Positions 54,757 through 63,566 of a DNA stretch of 64,000 bases are shown here, piece by piece (the stretch's first letter is position 1; each line of letters starts with the position of its first letter). The notes below the pieces were generated by a model. That model did no database searches. It saw nothing but the letters and a program-made list of their open reading frames with translations, and was not told the origin of the DNA. This DNA comes from an uncultured Bacilli bacterium. Its GTDB lineage: Bacteria; Bacillota_I; Bacilli_A; RF39; UBA660. The DNA lies in the NCBI GenBank assembly GCA_934162285.1, contig CAKPHY010000001.1, forward strand, positions 1-64,000, given 5' to 3'. Made by a program: the position numbers and the translations under genes.

Positions 54757-55007
54757 AATTAAATATTTATTGGAATTTTCTTGTTAATAATTGAAAGAAA
54801 GTTGTTTTATTTATATCTTCATTAACAGTTAATTCAACTACTTCATAAGAATTATTAATTCTTACTTTCATTGTTCCTACTTTGTCACCTTTTTTTATTG
54901 GATCTTTTATATTGTTTACATCAATTGTCAAATCTATTTTAGGATCTTCGTCCATTTTATTTTTCAAAAATGTTACTTTTTTACTTGGTACTATCTCAAC
55001 TTCATCT
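54744..55007. repeat. 264-bp direct repeat, copy A (dacA 3' end)
   Basis: Nearly identical to 56951-57214 over 264 bases with 6 mismatches by hand alignment (about 98%) and no gap. It holds the C-terminal 81 codons of a D-Ala-D-Ala carboxypeptidase. Confidence 0.93.
54767..55007 (-). pseudogene. Detached 3' fragment of dacA
   Basis: Encodes V-E-I-V-P-S-K-K-V-T-F to the end of the PBP5_C domain, matching the intact dacA downstream copy. The nearest in-frame starts are TTG/ATT codons without a ribosome binding site, and no N-terminal domain exists, so it is a non-functional remnant. It ends the scar region between the two direct repeats. Confidence 0.85.
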
Positions 55008-55106
55008 ATCAATTTCTAATATTATATTTCCACTATTTAAATATGTAATTACATTTTTATGTCCTAGTAATTCTATTTCTAGGACGATATTTTCACATTT
55101 ATCATT
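55005..55106 (-). pseudogene. DUF1697 gene fragment
   Basis: About 32 open codons between the metallopeptidase stop and the dacA fragment read I-E-L-L-G-H-K-N-V-I-T-Y-L-N-S-G-N-I-I-L-E-I, which fits the well-conserved L-x-x-L-G-F-x-N-V-x-T-Y-I-N-S-G-N-V-I-F-x-S motif of DUF1697 proteins. It runs out of frame exactly at the repeat boundary (55007). It is a truncated remnant. It also contains a GTCCTAG/CTAGGAC inverted repeat (about 55060-55085). Confidence 0.6.
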
Positions 55107-55107
55107 T

Positions 55108-56817
55108 TTATTCGATTGCTTCAAATAAACTTGTATTTTCTAAACTAGGATAATATTTGTATAATGTTTCTTTTAAGTATTTTCCTTTTTCTAATAAATG
55201 GCTATATTTTTTGATATTACTATCCTTTCCTTCAAAACATATACTTTCAAATACTCTTGCCATATCTTCCGCTGGAAAAGTGTGACTATAATAATCTACG
55301 AAGTAAACATTATCATCAGCAGTCACTCCTATAGTATATTCAGTTCTGTTAGTTACTTTGTATGAATAAGAGTACTCATATTTTTTCGGATTAAATGTCG
55401 ACCATTCAGAAAAATACTCTCCTTTTGATTTTAATTTGTTTTCTATAGTGTGCATTAGTTCATGACATACATAGGTTTCTAGTGGTATTTGGGATATATT
55501 TAGAGCTATTAAATACATATTTTCATATACACTTGTGTAACCAGCTGGATCAAAGTTTTGAGATGAAGCATCTGCCGGTTTTAACTCTCCAGTTAAATAT
55601 ATATTTAAACCTTTATAGTCATTTTCATATAAAGAATCATAAAAATCCTTTGTTAGTTTACTAAGTATATTTTCCACAGTATTGATACTACTATAAATAC
55701 CTCCTAATTCATCATATTCTTTTGCTAAAAAATCTGGAGACTTTATTATGGCTTTATCTTTTATGTAAAGATTAACATTATATTTATTTTTAATATCATT
55801 TATTTTATTTGTTAATTCATTGTTAATTTCATTAATATATTCTTCTGTAGTAAAAGATTTAAATGTATAGTTTTCATCTATAATATAGTAATCATATTTA
55901 TTATTTATTAATTTTAAGAATATTTTATTATCAACTATACTTATACTTGATACGTTTTTAACATTATATGTTTTAATTTCATCTTTAGTTAAATTAATTA
56001 TTTCTAGTCTTTCTAGATTGTTATTATAAACATATAGATTATTATTATATAAATAATTTATGTAGGAATTTTCTCTATTTATGCTAATAGCATACTCATT
56101 GTATTTATTACTTACTAAATCATATACTTTTACTTTATCATTAGATATAGTATAAATACCATTTTCATATTTAGAATATGCTGTTAGTTTATTTTCTTCA
56201 CATGTATTATTCTTAACATTACATATTATATTTTTATTTGTATCAAAATTGCTATATAGCAAATATATGTTGCCTTTTATATTAACATTATCTATTAGTT
56301 CATATCCTTCATAATCTTTACTAAGTGAAAATATTTCTTTTTCATTTTTATCATATATTTTTCCATTGGTATTAATACTATAATAATTATTGCCATAGTA
56401 AGCTATGTTTATGCCTTTTAATGTTAATTCTAATTTCCCTTTGCTATTATATAAATATGTATTTTCATTGTTTGTACATCCTATTAAATCATTATATTTT
56501 TTACATTCGTAATAATTTATATTATCTAATAGTTTTTCTTTTTCACCACTATAAATATTATATTTATATAGTACTTTATTATCTTCAATTCCATATATAT
56601 AATATATTTCTTTATCATCAATAACATCAGAATTAATATTATCGTTTTCGTTTTCTTTTAGTGTTACTGCATGTACATTATCAGTTATTAAGTCTCCCTT
56701 TATTTCTATATTATTTTCTATGCTTTTATTTAGAGATACTTTTTTATAGATTATTATAGCTAATAATATAACAATTAACATTATTAATATTTTAATTATC
56801 TTTTTCATTACTTTCAT
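55108..56817 (-). CDS. Secreted or membrane-anchored zinc metallopeptidase
   Basis: A 569-residue protein with an N-terminal helix (about 8-24), a domain of about 300 residues with repeated Y-x-I-x-x-N strands suggesting a beta-propeller, and a C-terminal gluzincin-like domain. That domain has H-E-L-M-H at 452-456 and an E-D at 517-518 as likely third ligand. Similar putative metallopeptidases are exported. Very Asn/Ile/Lys-rich, more AT-rich than its neighbours. It is the only intact gene between the 264-bp direct repeats. GGTGAT site before the ATG; an ATG nine bases later is possible. Confidence 0.72.
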   Translation of the reverse strand: MKVMKKIIKILIMLIVILLAIIIYKKVSLNKSIENNIEIKGDLITDNVHAVTLKENENDNINSDVIDDKEIYYIYGIEDNKVLYKYNIYSGEKEKLLDNINYYECKKYNDLIGCTNNENTYLYNSKGKLELTLKGINIAYYGNNYYSINTNGKIYDKNEKEIFSLSKDYEGYELIDNVNIKGNIYLLYSNFDTNKNIICNVKNNTCEENKLTAYSKYENGIYTISNDKVKVYDLVSNKYNEYAISINRENSYINYLYNNNLYVYNNNLERLEIINLTKDEIKTYNVKNVSSISIVDNKIFLKLINNKYDYYIIDENYTFKSFTTEEYINEINNELTNKINDIKNKYNVNLYIKDKAIIKSPDFLAKEYDELGGIYSSINTVENILSKLTKDFYDSLYENDYKGLNIYLTGELKPADASSQNFDPAGYTSVYENMYLIALNISQIPLETYVCHELMHTIENKLKSKGEYFSEWSTFNPKKYEYSYSYKVTNRTEYTIGVTADDNVYFVDYYSHTFPAEDMARVFESICFEGKDSNIKKYSHLLEKGKYLKETLYKYYPSLENTSLFEAIE

Positions 56818-56840
56818 ATTATCACCAATAATATTATAGC

Positions 56841-56879
56841 AAAAATAGCAAAGTAATGTTTTAATACTTTGCTATTTTT
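56841..56879 (-). terminator. Strong hairpin terminator upstream of the metallopeptidase gene
   Basis: A 15-bp perfect stem (56841-56855 with 56865-56879) with T-rich end on both strands. It is followed at once by a TATAAT for the metallopeptidase gene (minus strand about 56833-56838). Confidence 0.8.
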
Positions 56880-56896
56880 GTGTAAAGTTTATACTT

Positions 56897-56950
56897 TTAT
56901 TGATGATTTTTATAATAATCTTCTTTTAACATTTCAGATTCTTTTTTATA
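56897..56950 (-). other. Short coding-like remnant at the repeat boundary
   Basis: Seventeen open codons ending in TAA (Y-K-K-E-S-E-M-L-K-E-D-Y-Y-K-N-H-Q) stop exactly at the repeat edge (56951). The composition looks like the end of a protein gene. Too short to be sure. Confidence 0.3.
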
Positions 56951-57214
56951 TTATTTTGATCTTAATTAAATATTAATTTGAATTTTCTTGTTAATAATTG
57001 AAAGAAAGTTATTTTATTTATATCTTCATTAACAGTTAATTCAACTACTTCATAAGAATTATTAATTCTTACTTTCATTGTTCCTACTTTGTCACCTTTT
57101 TTTATTGGAGCTTTTATATTGTTTAAATCAATTGTCAAATCTATTTTAGGATCTTCATCCATTTTATTTTTCAAAAATGTTACTTTTTTACTTGGTACTA
57201 TCTCAACTTCATCT
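56951..57214. repeat. 264-bp direct repeat, copy B (inside intact dacA)
   Basis: Partner of 54744-55007. Here it is the natural 3' end of dacA, but the terminator's left arm is missing at its edge. Confidence 0.93.
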
Positions 57215-58098
57215 TTGTATCCTTTTTCAACTTTAGCTTTTTTTAAAACTTTGTCGGTATTTATAGCAGTACCAAGTTCATATTGAGCATAGGCGTAATC
57301 TAACATTTCGCTTGCTTCCTTATTTCTTAATTCGCTTGATGGTTCATCTAATACTATAGCTAAGATACGCATATTATTTTTTTTAGCTGTTGCTACTAAA
57401 CAATATCCTGCTGTTTTAGTATATCCAGTTTTTAAACCATCAACACCGTCATAAAATCTAACTAGTTTATTAGTATTAACTAACCATAATCTTCTATTGG
57501 TATTTTCTCTTAAATAACTTTCATATAAAGATGTATATTTAAATATTTCTTCATGCTTTACTAATTCTAAAGCTATTTTAGCTAAATCATTAGCAGTTGT
57601 ATAGTGTCCTTCAGTTGTTAAGCCGTGAGAATTTTTAAATACTGTATTAGTTAAACCTAATTCTTTTGCTCTTTTATTCATAAGACTAACAAAATTTTCT
57701 TCAGTTCCAGCTATTTTTTCAGCTAAAGCAACTACAGCATCATTACCGCTCGCGATAGCTATTCCTTTAAAAAGATCTTCAACGGTCATTCTTTCATTGG
57801 TTTCTAATAGTATTTGACTTCCACCCATACTAGATGCATGAGCACTTACAGTTACTACTTGATTCCAAGATAAAACACTTTTGTCAATTGCTTCGACGAT
57901 CAAAAGCATTGACATCATTTTAGTTAAAGATGCTGGTTCTAATTTTTCGTGGGGATTTTTTGAAAATATTATTTCACCTGTGCTTGCTTCTAAAAGCAAT
58001 GCTGCTCTAGCATTTGTTGCTAAAGTTACCTCAGCACGAACAAAAAAAGGAATAAAACACAATAAAATTAATATAAATTTTTTCACATTCCACCTCAT
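56962..58098 (-). CDS. dacA: D-alanyl-D-alanine carboxypeptidase (PBP5 family)
   Basis: A 378-residue exported enzyme trimming the terminal D-Ala of peptidoglycan stems. Signal peptide (1-22), S57-L-T-K60 catalytic pair, S-G-N near 117, K-T-G near 226, then a PBP5_C domain and a final amphipathic stretch for membrane attachment. Its 3' end is duplicated at 54744. A GAGGTGGAATG-like start supports the call. Confidence 0.96.
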   Translation of the reverse strand: MRWNVKKFILILLCFIPFFVRAEVTLATNARAALLLEASTGEIIFSKNPHEKLEPASLTKMMSMLLIVEAIDKSVLSWNQVVTVSAHASSMGGSQILLETNERMTVEDLFKGIAIASGNDAVVALAEKIAGTEENFVSLMNKRAKELGLTNTVFKNSHGLTTEGHYTTANDLAKIALELVKHEEIFKYTSLYESYLRENTNRRLWLVNTNKLVRFYDGVDGLKTGYTKTAGYCLVATAKKNNMRILAIVLDEPSSELRNKEASEMLDYAYAQYELGTAINTDKVLKKAKVEKGYKDEVEIVPSKKVTFLKNKMDEDPKIDLTIDLNNIKAPIKKGDKVGTMKVRINNSYEVVELTVNEDINKITFFQLLTRKFKLIFN

Positions 58099-58115
58099 TT
58101 AAAAATATGAAAAAA

Positions 58116-58134
58116 AATAGTAAAAATTACTATT
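58116..58134 (-). terminator. Terminator after the 487-residue membrane protein gene
   Basis: An 8-bp AATAGTAA/TTACTATT stem with a T8 run on the minus strand, about 30 bases after the stop. Confidence 0.75.
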
Positions 58135-58161
58135 CTTTTAATAAACTTATATGCTTTATTG

Positions 58162-59625
58162 TTATGCAGTGGCTTTTTTTATGTATATATAGCACATATC
58201 ATCTTGATAATACAAATCATATTCTTCCATTTCATCAAGAAAATAATGTAATTGGTTGACTTTATATGTTAGTATTACATCAAAATCATAATGTTCTAAC
58301 AATTCACGGGTATTTTCTCTTACTTCGCCTATTTTTAAAGAGTTTGGTAATATTTCTGAACTAAATACATCACCTAGACCATATGAAAATATTTTTACAT
58401 CATCAAGTAAATTGTATTGATCTAGTTTATATAATAGATAGCCACCACCACCAAAATCATTAAATAGTCTTTTAGGTTTTAATTCGCCTATTTTTTTTAC
58501 AGCTTCGTCACTATAGTATCCATCATTATCAATAACACCAACTGTTTTAAGAGTTTTTATTTGCTTATATCCTGCTAATGTACACGTAGCTACTAATAAT
58601 AAGCAAAAACAAATGTAAATTGGTTTTTCTAACTTTCTGAATGGTTTTTTTAAAGTTTCATACACCTCATTGCTTACAAAGAAATATTTTCCTAAATTCC
58701 ACATTGAATAGATTGCATACATTCCTATAAATCTTTGGCTTTTCAAACACATATAAAAGAAAAGTAATTGAAATGCAATTTCATAGAATTTCATTTTATG
58801 TTTTGTTAATATTAGATTAAAGATAGGAATAGCTATTATTATGAAAATATACATCCCGAAAAGGCCGTGGAAATCTGGGCTCATCCATTCTACAATATTA
58901 TTTAACATGTTATTATCAGCCATGTTAGTAAATGGATATAGGATCATTTTATATCCAAATGGATTTAAACAACTAGCAATTAATGTTAATATTAATACTT
59001 TTATTAACGTTTGAATTTGAGTTTTTGAAAGATTATTAGATGACCAACGTTCTTCTTTAAATTTAAATATTTTTAAAAATAGTTCACATAATAGAACACC
59101 TATTATAAAGATATATGATAAAGAAGAAGAGCCACCATGGAAATTTACCCATAATATTTGTAATATAGGAATTGTATAAATTAATTTTTGATATTTTTTT
59201 TCATCATCTAAATAGCTAAATAGTATATAAACTAAATATGCCATAAAAACTAGACTCAAGATATATGGACGTGGTCCTGTAACTTTAAAAAATACAGTAA
59301 CCATTAATAAATAAACTAACTTAAAATCAAATATTTTCTTTAAATTTACCTTTAACATTTTTGCTAGCAATATATATAAAATTAAAAATATTACTAACAT
59401 TATAGCCAGACACCCTACTGGACCTAATTTGTACATTATTAACTCTGTTAGCCATTCATGTGATGTCCATTCATATGGACCATGCCATGTAAATAGTTCG
59501 CTTTTTGGAATTGTATGGGTATTACTTATGTAATGTCCAATAACATAATGCCAAAACCAATCATTATCAGTTATTGGTTCCAATGACATGATTAACCCCA
59601 TAATAAACGTAAATATAACTACCAT
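58162..59625 (-). CDS. Polytopic GT-C-like membrane protein
   Basis: A 487-residue protein with about eleven helices and a first extracellular loop D-N-D-W-F-W-H-Y-V that carries acidic and aromatic residues as in GT-C glycosyltransferases and related mannosyltransferase-like proteins. The C-terminal 110 residues form a soluble domain (G-G-G-Y-L-L-Y-K-L). It probably transfers a sugar from a lipid carrier outside the membrane. It follows the ATP-grasp gene by 12 bases. Confidence 0.65.
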   Translation of the reverse strand: MVVIFTFIMGLIMSLEPITDNDWFWHYVIGHYISNTHTIPKSELFTWHGPYEWTSHEWLTELIMYKLGPVGCLAIMLVIFLILYILLAKMLKVNLKKIFDFKLVYLLMVTVFFKVTGPRPYILSLVFMAYLVYILFSYLDDEKKYQKLIYTIPILQILWVNFHGGSSSLSYIFIIGVLLCELFLKIFKFKEERWSSNNLSKTQIQTLIKVLILTLIASCLNPFGYKMILYPFTNMADNNMLNNIVEWMSPDFHGLFGMYIFIIIAIPIFNLILTKHKMKFYEIAFQLLFFYMCLKSQRFIGMYAIYSMWNLGKYFFVSNEVYETLKKPFRKLEKPIYICFCLLLVATCTLAGYKQIKTLKTVGVIDNDGYYSDEAVKKIGELKPKRLFNDFGGGGYLLYKLDQYNLLDDVKIFSYGLGDVFSSEILPNSLKIGEVRENTRELLEHYDFDVILTYKVNQLHYFLDEMEEYDLYYQDDMCYIYIKKATA

Positions 59626-59637
59626 AAAGTTTTCCTC

Positions 59638-60660
59638 CTACAACTTTATTTTCTTAAGTTCTTCACCAAGAACATCTTCTATTTCTTTTAAATGACCTGT
59701 TTTAGAATTTTTCAATTTATAATGTTGGATAAGACCATATCCAGGATATTCATTACCTTCTACTATAACAGGACCTTTTTCAGAGAAAGCAACATCCCAA
59801 CCGATGTAGCGCACTTCAAGAATTTCTTTGTGAGCCTCAATACACATATCAAAAGCTTTTTGTACATCTTTGATACAAACATCTTTAAATTTTTTACGTG
59901 TAAGTGGATGAGATTCATAAATATTGCCATAATCATCAATAACGTTGCTATTTATTTTACCATCTTTATCAAACGAGCAATATAAATCATTAGTACAACC
60001 TATAATCGCCGTTTCGTCTTGATTTATTCTTAAAGCATTATTTAATAGATGAATTTTACCATCTTTATCTACCAATGTAATTACTCTAAAAGAATTTACT
60101 ACATTAGGATTTATTTCGTTTAATTCTTTACTTTGAACTATAGCTTCTTCAACTAAAAATTGCCCATGTTCTTTTAATTTATGATACAAATTTTCTACTT
60201 CGTAGTTTTTAACTATTATTTTCTTAACTCCATGTCCACCTTCACCTATTGGAGTTTTAGCAAATACTACTTCTTGATTTTCTAAAAATTCTTTAAATTC
60301 TTCTAATGTTGCAATTTTTAGATTTATATAGTTGCGTTTTAAATATTTTTTAAAATATTGATTAAAAACTAATTTATCATTTAGAAGTACAGTGTATTTG
60401 GGATTATTTAAATATGCAAGTATTTTGTAAAACTTTTTAGCTGTCACGAATGTATCTTTTTCTTTTTTACTTAAATTGATATAATCACCACGAAAATAAT
60501 CTGTGTATCCACAACCTCTTGTCAAGAAGTTGATAAATATATCAGCTTTTATATATAATTTTGATTTCCCAGTATTTTTAGAAATTGTTTCAATGTGCTT
60601 GTTTAATCTTGTTTTATCTATTCCTCTTATTTTTCTTAAGATCCATCTTGTTACATTCAT
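59638..60660 (-). CDS. Sugar-transfer-associated ATP-grasp protein
   Basis: This 340-residue protein belongs to the ATPgrasp_ST type, seen in capsule and teichoic acid loci: an N-terminal helical part, then E-G-G-H-G-V-K-K (nucleotide loop), L-V-E-E-A-I-V-Q, R-V-I-T-L and a late D-V-A-F...I-V-E-G-N-E-Y-P-G motif with the metal-binding Glu/Asn. It ligates an acid to an amine or alcohol using ATP. It overlaps the alanine racemase by 4 bases, which suggests D-alanine or a related amino acid as the substrate; that is inference. Confidence 0.82.
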   Translation of the reverse strand: MNVTRWILRKIRGIDKTRLNKHIETISKNTGKSKLYIKADIFINFLTRGCGYTDYFRGDYINLSKKEKDTFVTAKKFYKILAYLNNPKYTVLLNDKLVFNQYFKKYLKRNYINLKIATLEEFKEFLENQEVVFAKTPIGEGGHGVKKIIVKNYEVENLYHKLKEHGQFLVEEAIVQSKELNEINPNVVNSFRVITLVDKDGKIHLLNNALRINQDETAIIGCTNDLYCSFDKDGKINSNVIDDYGNIYESHPLTRKKFKDVCIKDVQKAFDMCIEAHKEILEVRYIGWDVAFSEKGPVIVEGNEYPGYGLIQHYKLKNSKTGHLKEIEDVLGEELKKIKL

Positions 60661-61832
60661 ATTTCTCCCTCTTTGTTTTCCGTATAGATTTTTTTATTGT
60701 TATTGCCAATATTTATCAGCATTTCTGCTAGGCCAATTCCTTCAAATCGGCTTAACGTTCCCAATGAAATTCCTTTACCTAAAATTATTACTGTATCATT
60801 TATTGACACTTTTTTATCTATAGAAATGGTCATCATGTTCATTCCTATACTTCCCACAACATCGTATTTTTTATCATTTATCATTACATATCTTCCATTG
60901 TTTTTATTTCCTATTCCATTGGCATAACCTATAGGAAGTATTGCTATTCGCATATTTTTCTTAGCACGATAAGTGCAACCATAACCAATATATTCGCCCT
61001 TTTTTACTTCTTTAATTTGAATTATTCTTGTTTGCATTGACATTAATGGTTTCACATTAATCGTAGTATTATTAATTGTTTTACTTAATTTGTAAATTTT
61101 TTGATAGCAAATATTTCTTAGAATTTTTATTTTATTTTTTATCCCCTTATTACTTATTTTATAGCCTACATCATATCCATACATTAAAATTCCTAGTCTT
61201 GTTCCATTCACATATGGCAATTTTTCATGAGATAACATAACTATCGAATTAGCTAAATGAATAATAGGTATTTTAGTTAAATCAATTAAAGATGTTAACT
61301 CTTGAAATTTTTCTACTTGCTCATCGTAATGTTTATCAATTAAACCTGTTGTTGCAAAGTGTGTAAAGATACCTTCTATAAAAATATTTTTATTTGTATC
61401 TTCAAATATTTTTTTTACTTCATTTTTATTTTTTATACCTAATCGATTCATTCCTGTATCAAGCTTTAGATGTACTTTTATTTTTTGAGATAAATTAATT
61501 TTTTTCAATTCATTATAGTAGTTATAATCATGTATTGTTAATGTTATATTGTTCATAGCTGCTTCTTTTAATCTACTTAATGATATTGGTTGCAAGCACA
61601 AGATAGGAATTTTTTCATTCATTTTTCTTATTTCTAGTGCTTCATCTAAATATGATACAGCTAAATAATTTATGCCACCTTTTATTAATTCATTAACTAT
61701 ATCTTTTCCATGACCATAGAAGTTAGATTTAACAACTCCGATATAGTATTTATATTGAGGATGATCTTCTATAATTGTTTCAACATTTTTAGAAACAAAT
61801 TCTAAATTAATTTTTACAATTGTATCATTCAT
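60657..61832 (-). CDS. alr: Alanine racemase
   Basis: A 391-residue PLP enzyme (L-Ala to D-Ala). PLP Lys K35 lies in V-V-K-S-N-F-Y-G-H-G (usually K-A-N-A-Y-G-H-G). G-Y-G-C-T-Y-R-A carries the catalytic Tyr, and I-G-M-N-M-M-T-I is the typical Met-rich strand. It supplies D-Ala for peptidoglycan (DacA neighbour) or polymer modification. The start overlaps the flippase gene by 8 bases. Confidence 0.93.
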   Translation of the reverse strand: MNDTIVKINLEFVSKNVETIIEDHPQYKYYIGVVKSNFYGHGKDIVNELIKGGINYLAVSYLDEALEIRKMNEKIPILCLQPISLSRLKEAAMNNITLTIHDYNYYNELKKINLSQKIKVHLKLDTGMNRLGIKNKNEVKKIFEDTNKNIFIEGIFTHFATTGLIDKHYDEQVEKFQELTSLIDLTKIPIIHLANSIVMLSHEKLPYVNGTRLGILMYGYDVGYKISNKGIKNKIKILRNICYQKIYKLSKTINNTTINVKPLMSMQTRIIQIKEVKKGEYIGYGCTYRAKKNMRIAILPIGYANGIGNKNNGRYVMINDKKYDVVGSIGMNMMTISIDKKVSINDTVIILGKGISLGTLSRFEGIGLAEMLINIGNNNKKIYTENKEGEI

Positions 61833-63450
61833 ATTTTCTCCTATTTATTTTTAGTTTTTTTAATATTTTGTCTATTTCTTCTTCACTAAAGATTTTAAAA
61901 ATTAATTTTGTTTTATACGTAATATATATGTATATTGGAACAAATATTAGTCCTGAAATTCCTACTTTAAGCAAATTATAATTGATATTATTTAATAGAC
62001 TTTTCTTTAAAATAAACGAAGTTAATAGTAATAATGTACTTACAATAGTTATTTTAAATAATAATTTAAATATTTCTTTATATTTGAAATTCAATTCTTT
62101 TTTTAGATTTATGAATACTATAGTAATAGATATTAATTGTCCTATCATTGTTGAAATGATTGTACCTATAATGGGATAAAATTTAATTTTGTTTAATAAA
62201 AGAATCAAGGGAATATCCAAAATGGCATTTACAACTATACCTACAATAGTGTTTAGATAAACTAACTTATATTTTTTCATTCCCTGCAAAATCATATTTA
62301 TTACTAAATGAATACTAAATAGTATACTAACAACAGATAAAACTGCTAGAATTACTCCACCATAAGGGCTACTTCCATAAAAGATAGAATATATTTCTTT
62401 TGAATATAAAATTATAAAGAATGAAATAGGTATGCTTACAAAATTTATAATATTAATGGCTTGATTAAATTTTTGATTTAATTCTTTATGCTGATTTTTT
62501 AAATAATTATCAACAATAAAAGGTACAATACTTGCACAAAGACCTAAAGCTAAAGTATTTATAATCATACAAATTTTAGGTGCCCATGTTACAATTATGC
62601 TGGCAATAAGTTCACATTGACTAGCATCATATCCTATTAAATATAGTCCTTTAATAATAAACTTGAAATCGATTAATTCATATATATTTTGAGAAACTGA
62701 TATTATGGTTGCTGGCAAAGCATATATGGCTATTTTTTTTATAATATTTTTAGAATTATTTAGATTTTTTTGAGGTATTTCTTTAACTGAAATATATTTT
62801 TTACGTTTTTTATTTAAATATAAATATGCTATTATGGCTCCTATTGTTGTTCCTGAAAGGGCAAAAGATATTCCAACAGGAATGCTAAAATGCAAAATAT
62901 TTATTGTTAAATAAGAACCAACAAGAACAACAAATATTCTAACTAATTGTTCTATTAGTTGGCTAAATGTTGATGGAGTTATATATTTATTACCTTGCAT
63001 GTATCCTCTAGTAACGCTTAAAAATGGTACTATCAATAAGCAGAACGAAATTACTCTTATTACTAAAACTATTGATTCTATTGATTGACCACCCTTAATA
63101 TCGCCTATTATAAATAGTCCAATGGATCGAGCAAAGATAAAAAGTACTAAAAAAGCGATAGTGGAAATGATCGAAATTATTTTAGTAGATACTTTATACG
63201 CATATTCACGTTCTTCTATTTGATTTAAGGCATTATATTCGGCAATCATTATACATATTGCAGTGGGAATTCCACTTGTTGATATGTTTAAAAGTAAATT
63301 ATATACATTATATGCATATGAATATAAAACGCCGCCATCTGTTCCTACTATCTTATAAAATGGTATTACATATAGTACTCCCAGTATTTTAGTTATTATT
63401 AATAGTATATAAGAAATGATTGTACCTTCTGTAAAACTATTTTTTTTCAT
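61825..63450 (-). CDS. Polysaccharide/lipid II-type flippase (MviN/MATE superfamily)
   Basis: A 541-residue membrane protein with about fourteen helices. First helix region G-T-I-I-S-Y-I-L-L-I-I-T-K-I-L-G-V-L-Y and R-G-Y-M-Q-G-N-K-Y-I in the middle are typical of SpoVB/MurJ/PST flippases. It would move lipid-linked sugars across the membrane for the enzymes encoded next to it. Confidence 0.9.
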   Translation of the reverse strand: MKKNSFTEGTIISYILLIITKILGVLYVIPFYKIVGTDGGVLYSYAYNVYNLLLNISTSGIPTAICIMIAEYNALNQIEEREYAYKVSTKIISIISTIAFLVLFIFARSIGLFIIGDIKGGQSIESIVLVIRVISFCLLIVPFLSVTRGYMQGNKYITPSTFSQLIEQLVRIFVVLVGSYLTINILHFSIPVGISFALSGTTIGAIIAYLYLNKKRKKYISVKEIPQKNLNNSKNIIKKIAIYALPATIISVSQNIYELIDFKFIIKGLYLIGYDASQCELIASIIVTWAPKICMIINTLALGLCASIVPFIVDNYLKNQHKELNQKFNQAINIINFVSIPISFFIILYSKEIYSIFYGSSPYGGVILAVLSVVSILFSIHLVINMILQGMKKYKLVYLNTIVGIVVNAILDIPLILLLNKIKFYPIIGTIISTMIGQLISITIVFINLKKELNFKYKEIFKLLFKITIVSTLLLLTSFILKKSLLNNINYNLLKVGISGLIFVPIYIYITYKTKLIFKIFSEEEIDKILKKLKINRRKYE

Positions 63451-63497
63451 TTTTACCTCTTAATCTATATAACGCTATATTTTATAGCTTTATTTAT

Positions 63498-63526
63498 ATT
63501 TTATCATTACATCAACTAGATGTCTA
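63498..63526 (-). promoter_or_regulatory. Promoter of the flippase-alr-ATP-grasp-GT operon
   Basis: TAGACA (63521-63526), 17-bp spacer, TAAAAT (63498-63503) on the minus strand, about 50 bases before the flippase start. Confidence 0.6.
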
Positions 63527-63566
63527 TTATTTATTCTTATAATGAAAAGATTGAAAAAAATAATTT

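Noticed and set aside
54767..55012. Apparent 81-residue small gene
   Set aside because: It is the exact 3' end of dacA, in a repeat, without a start codon or ribosome binding site; called a pseudogene.
56897..56950. Functional small peptide gene
   Set aside because: Only 17 open codons without a start context; better seen as a remnant at the repeat boundary.
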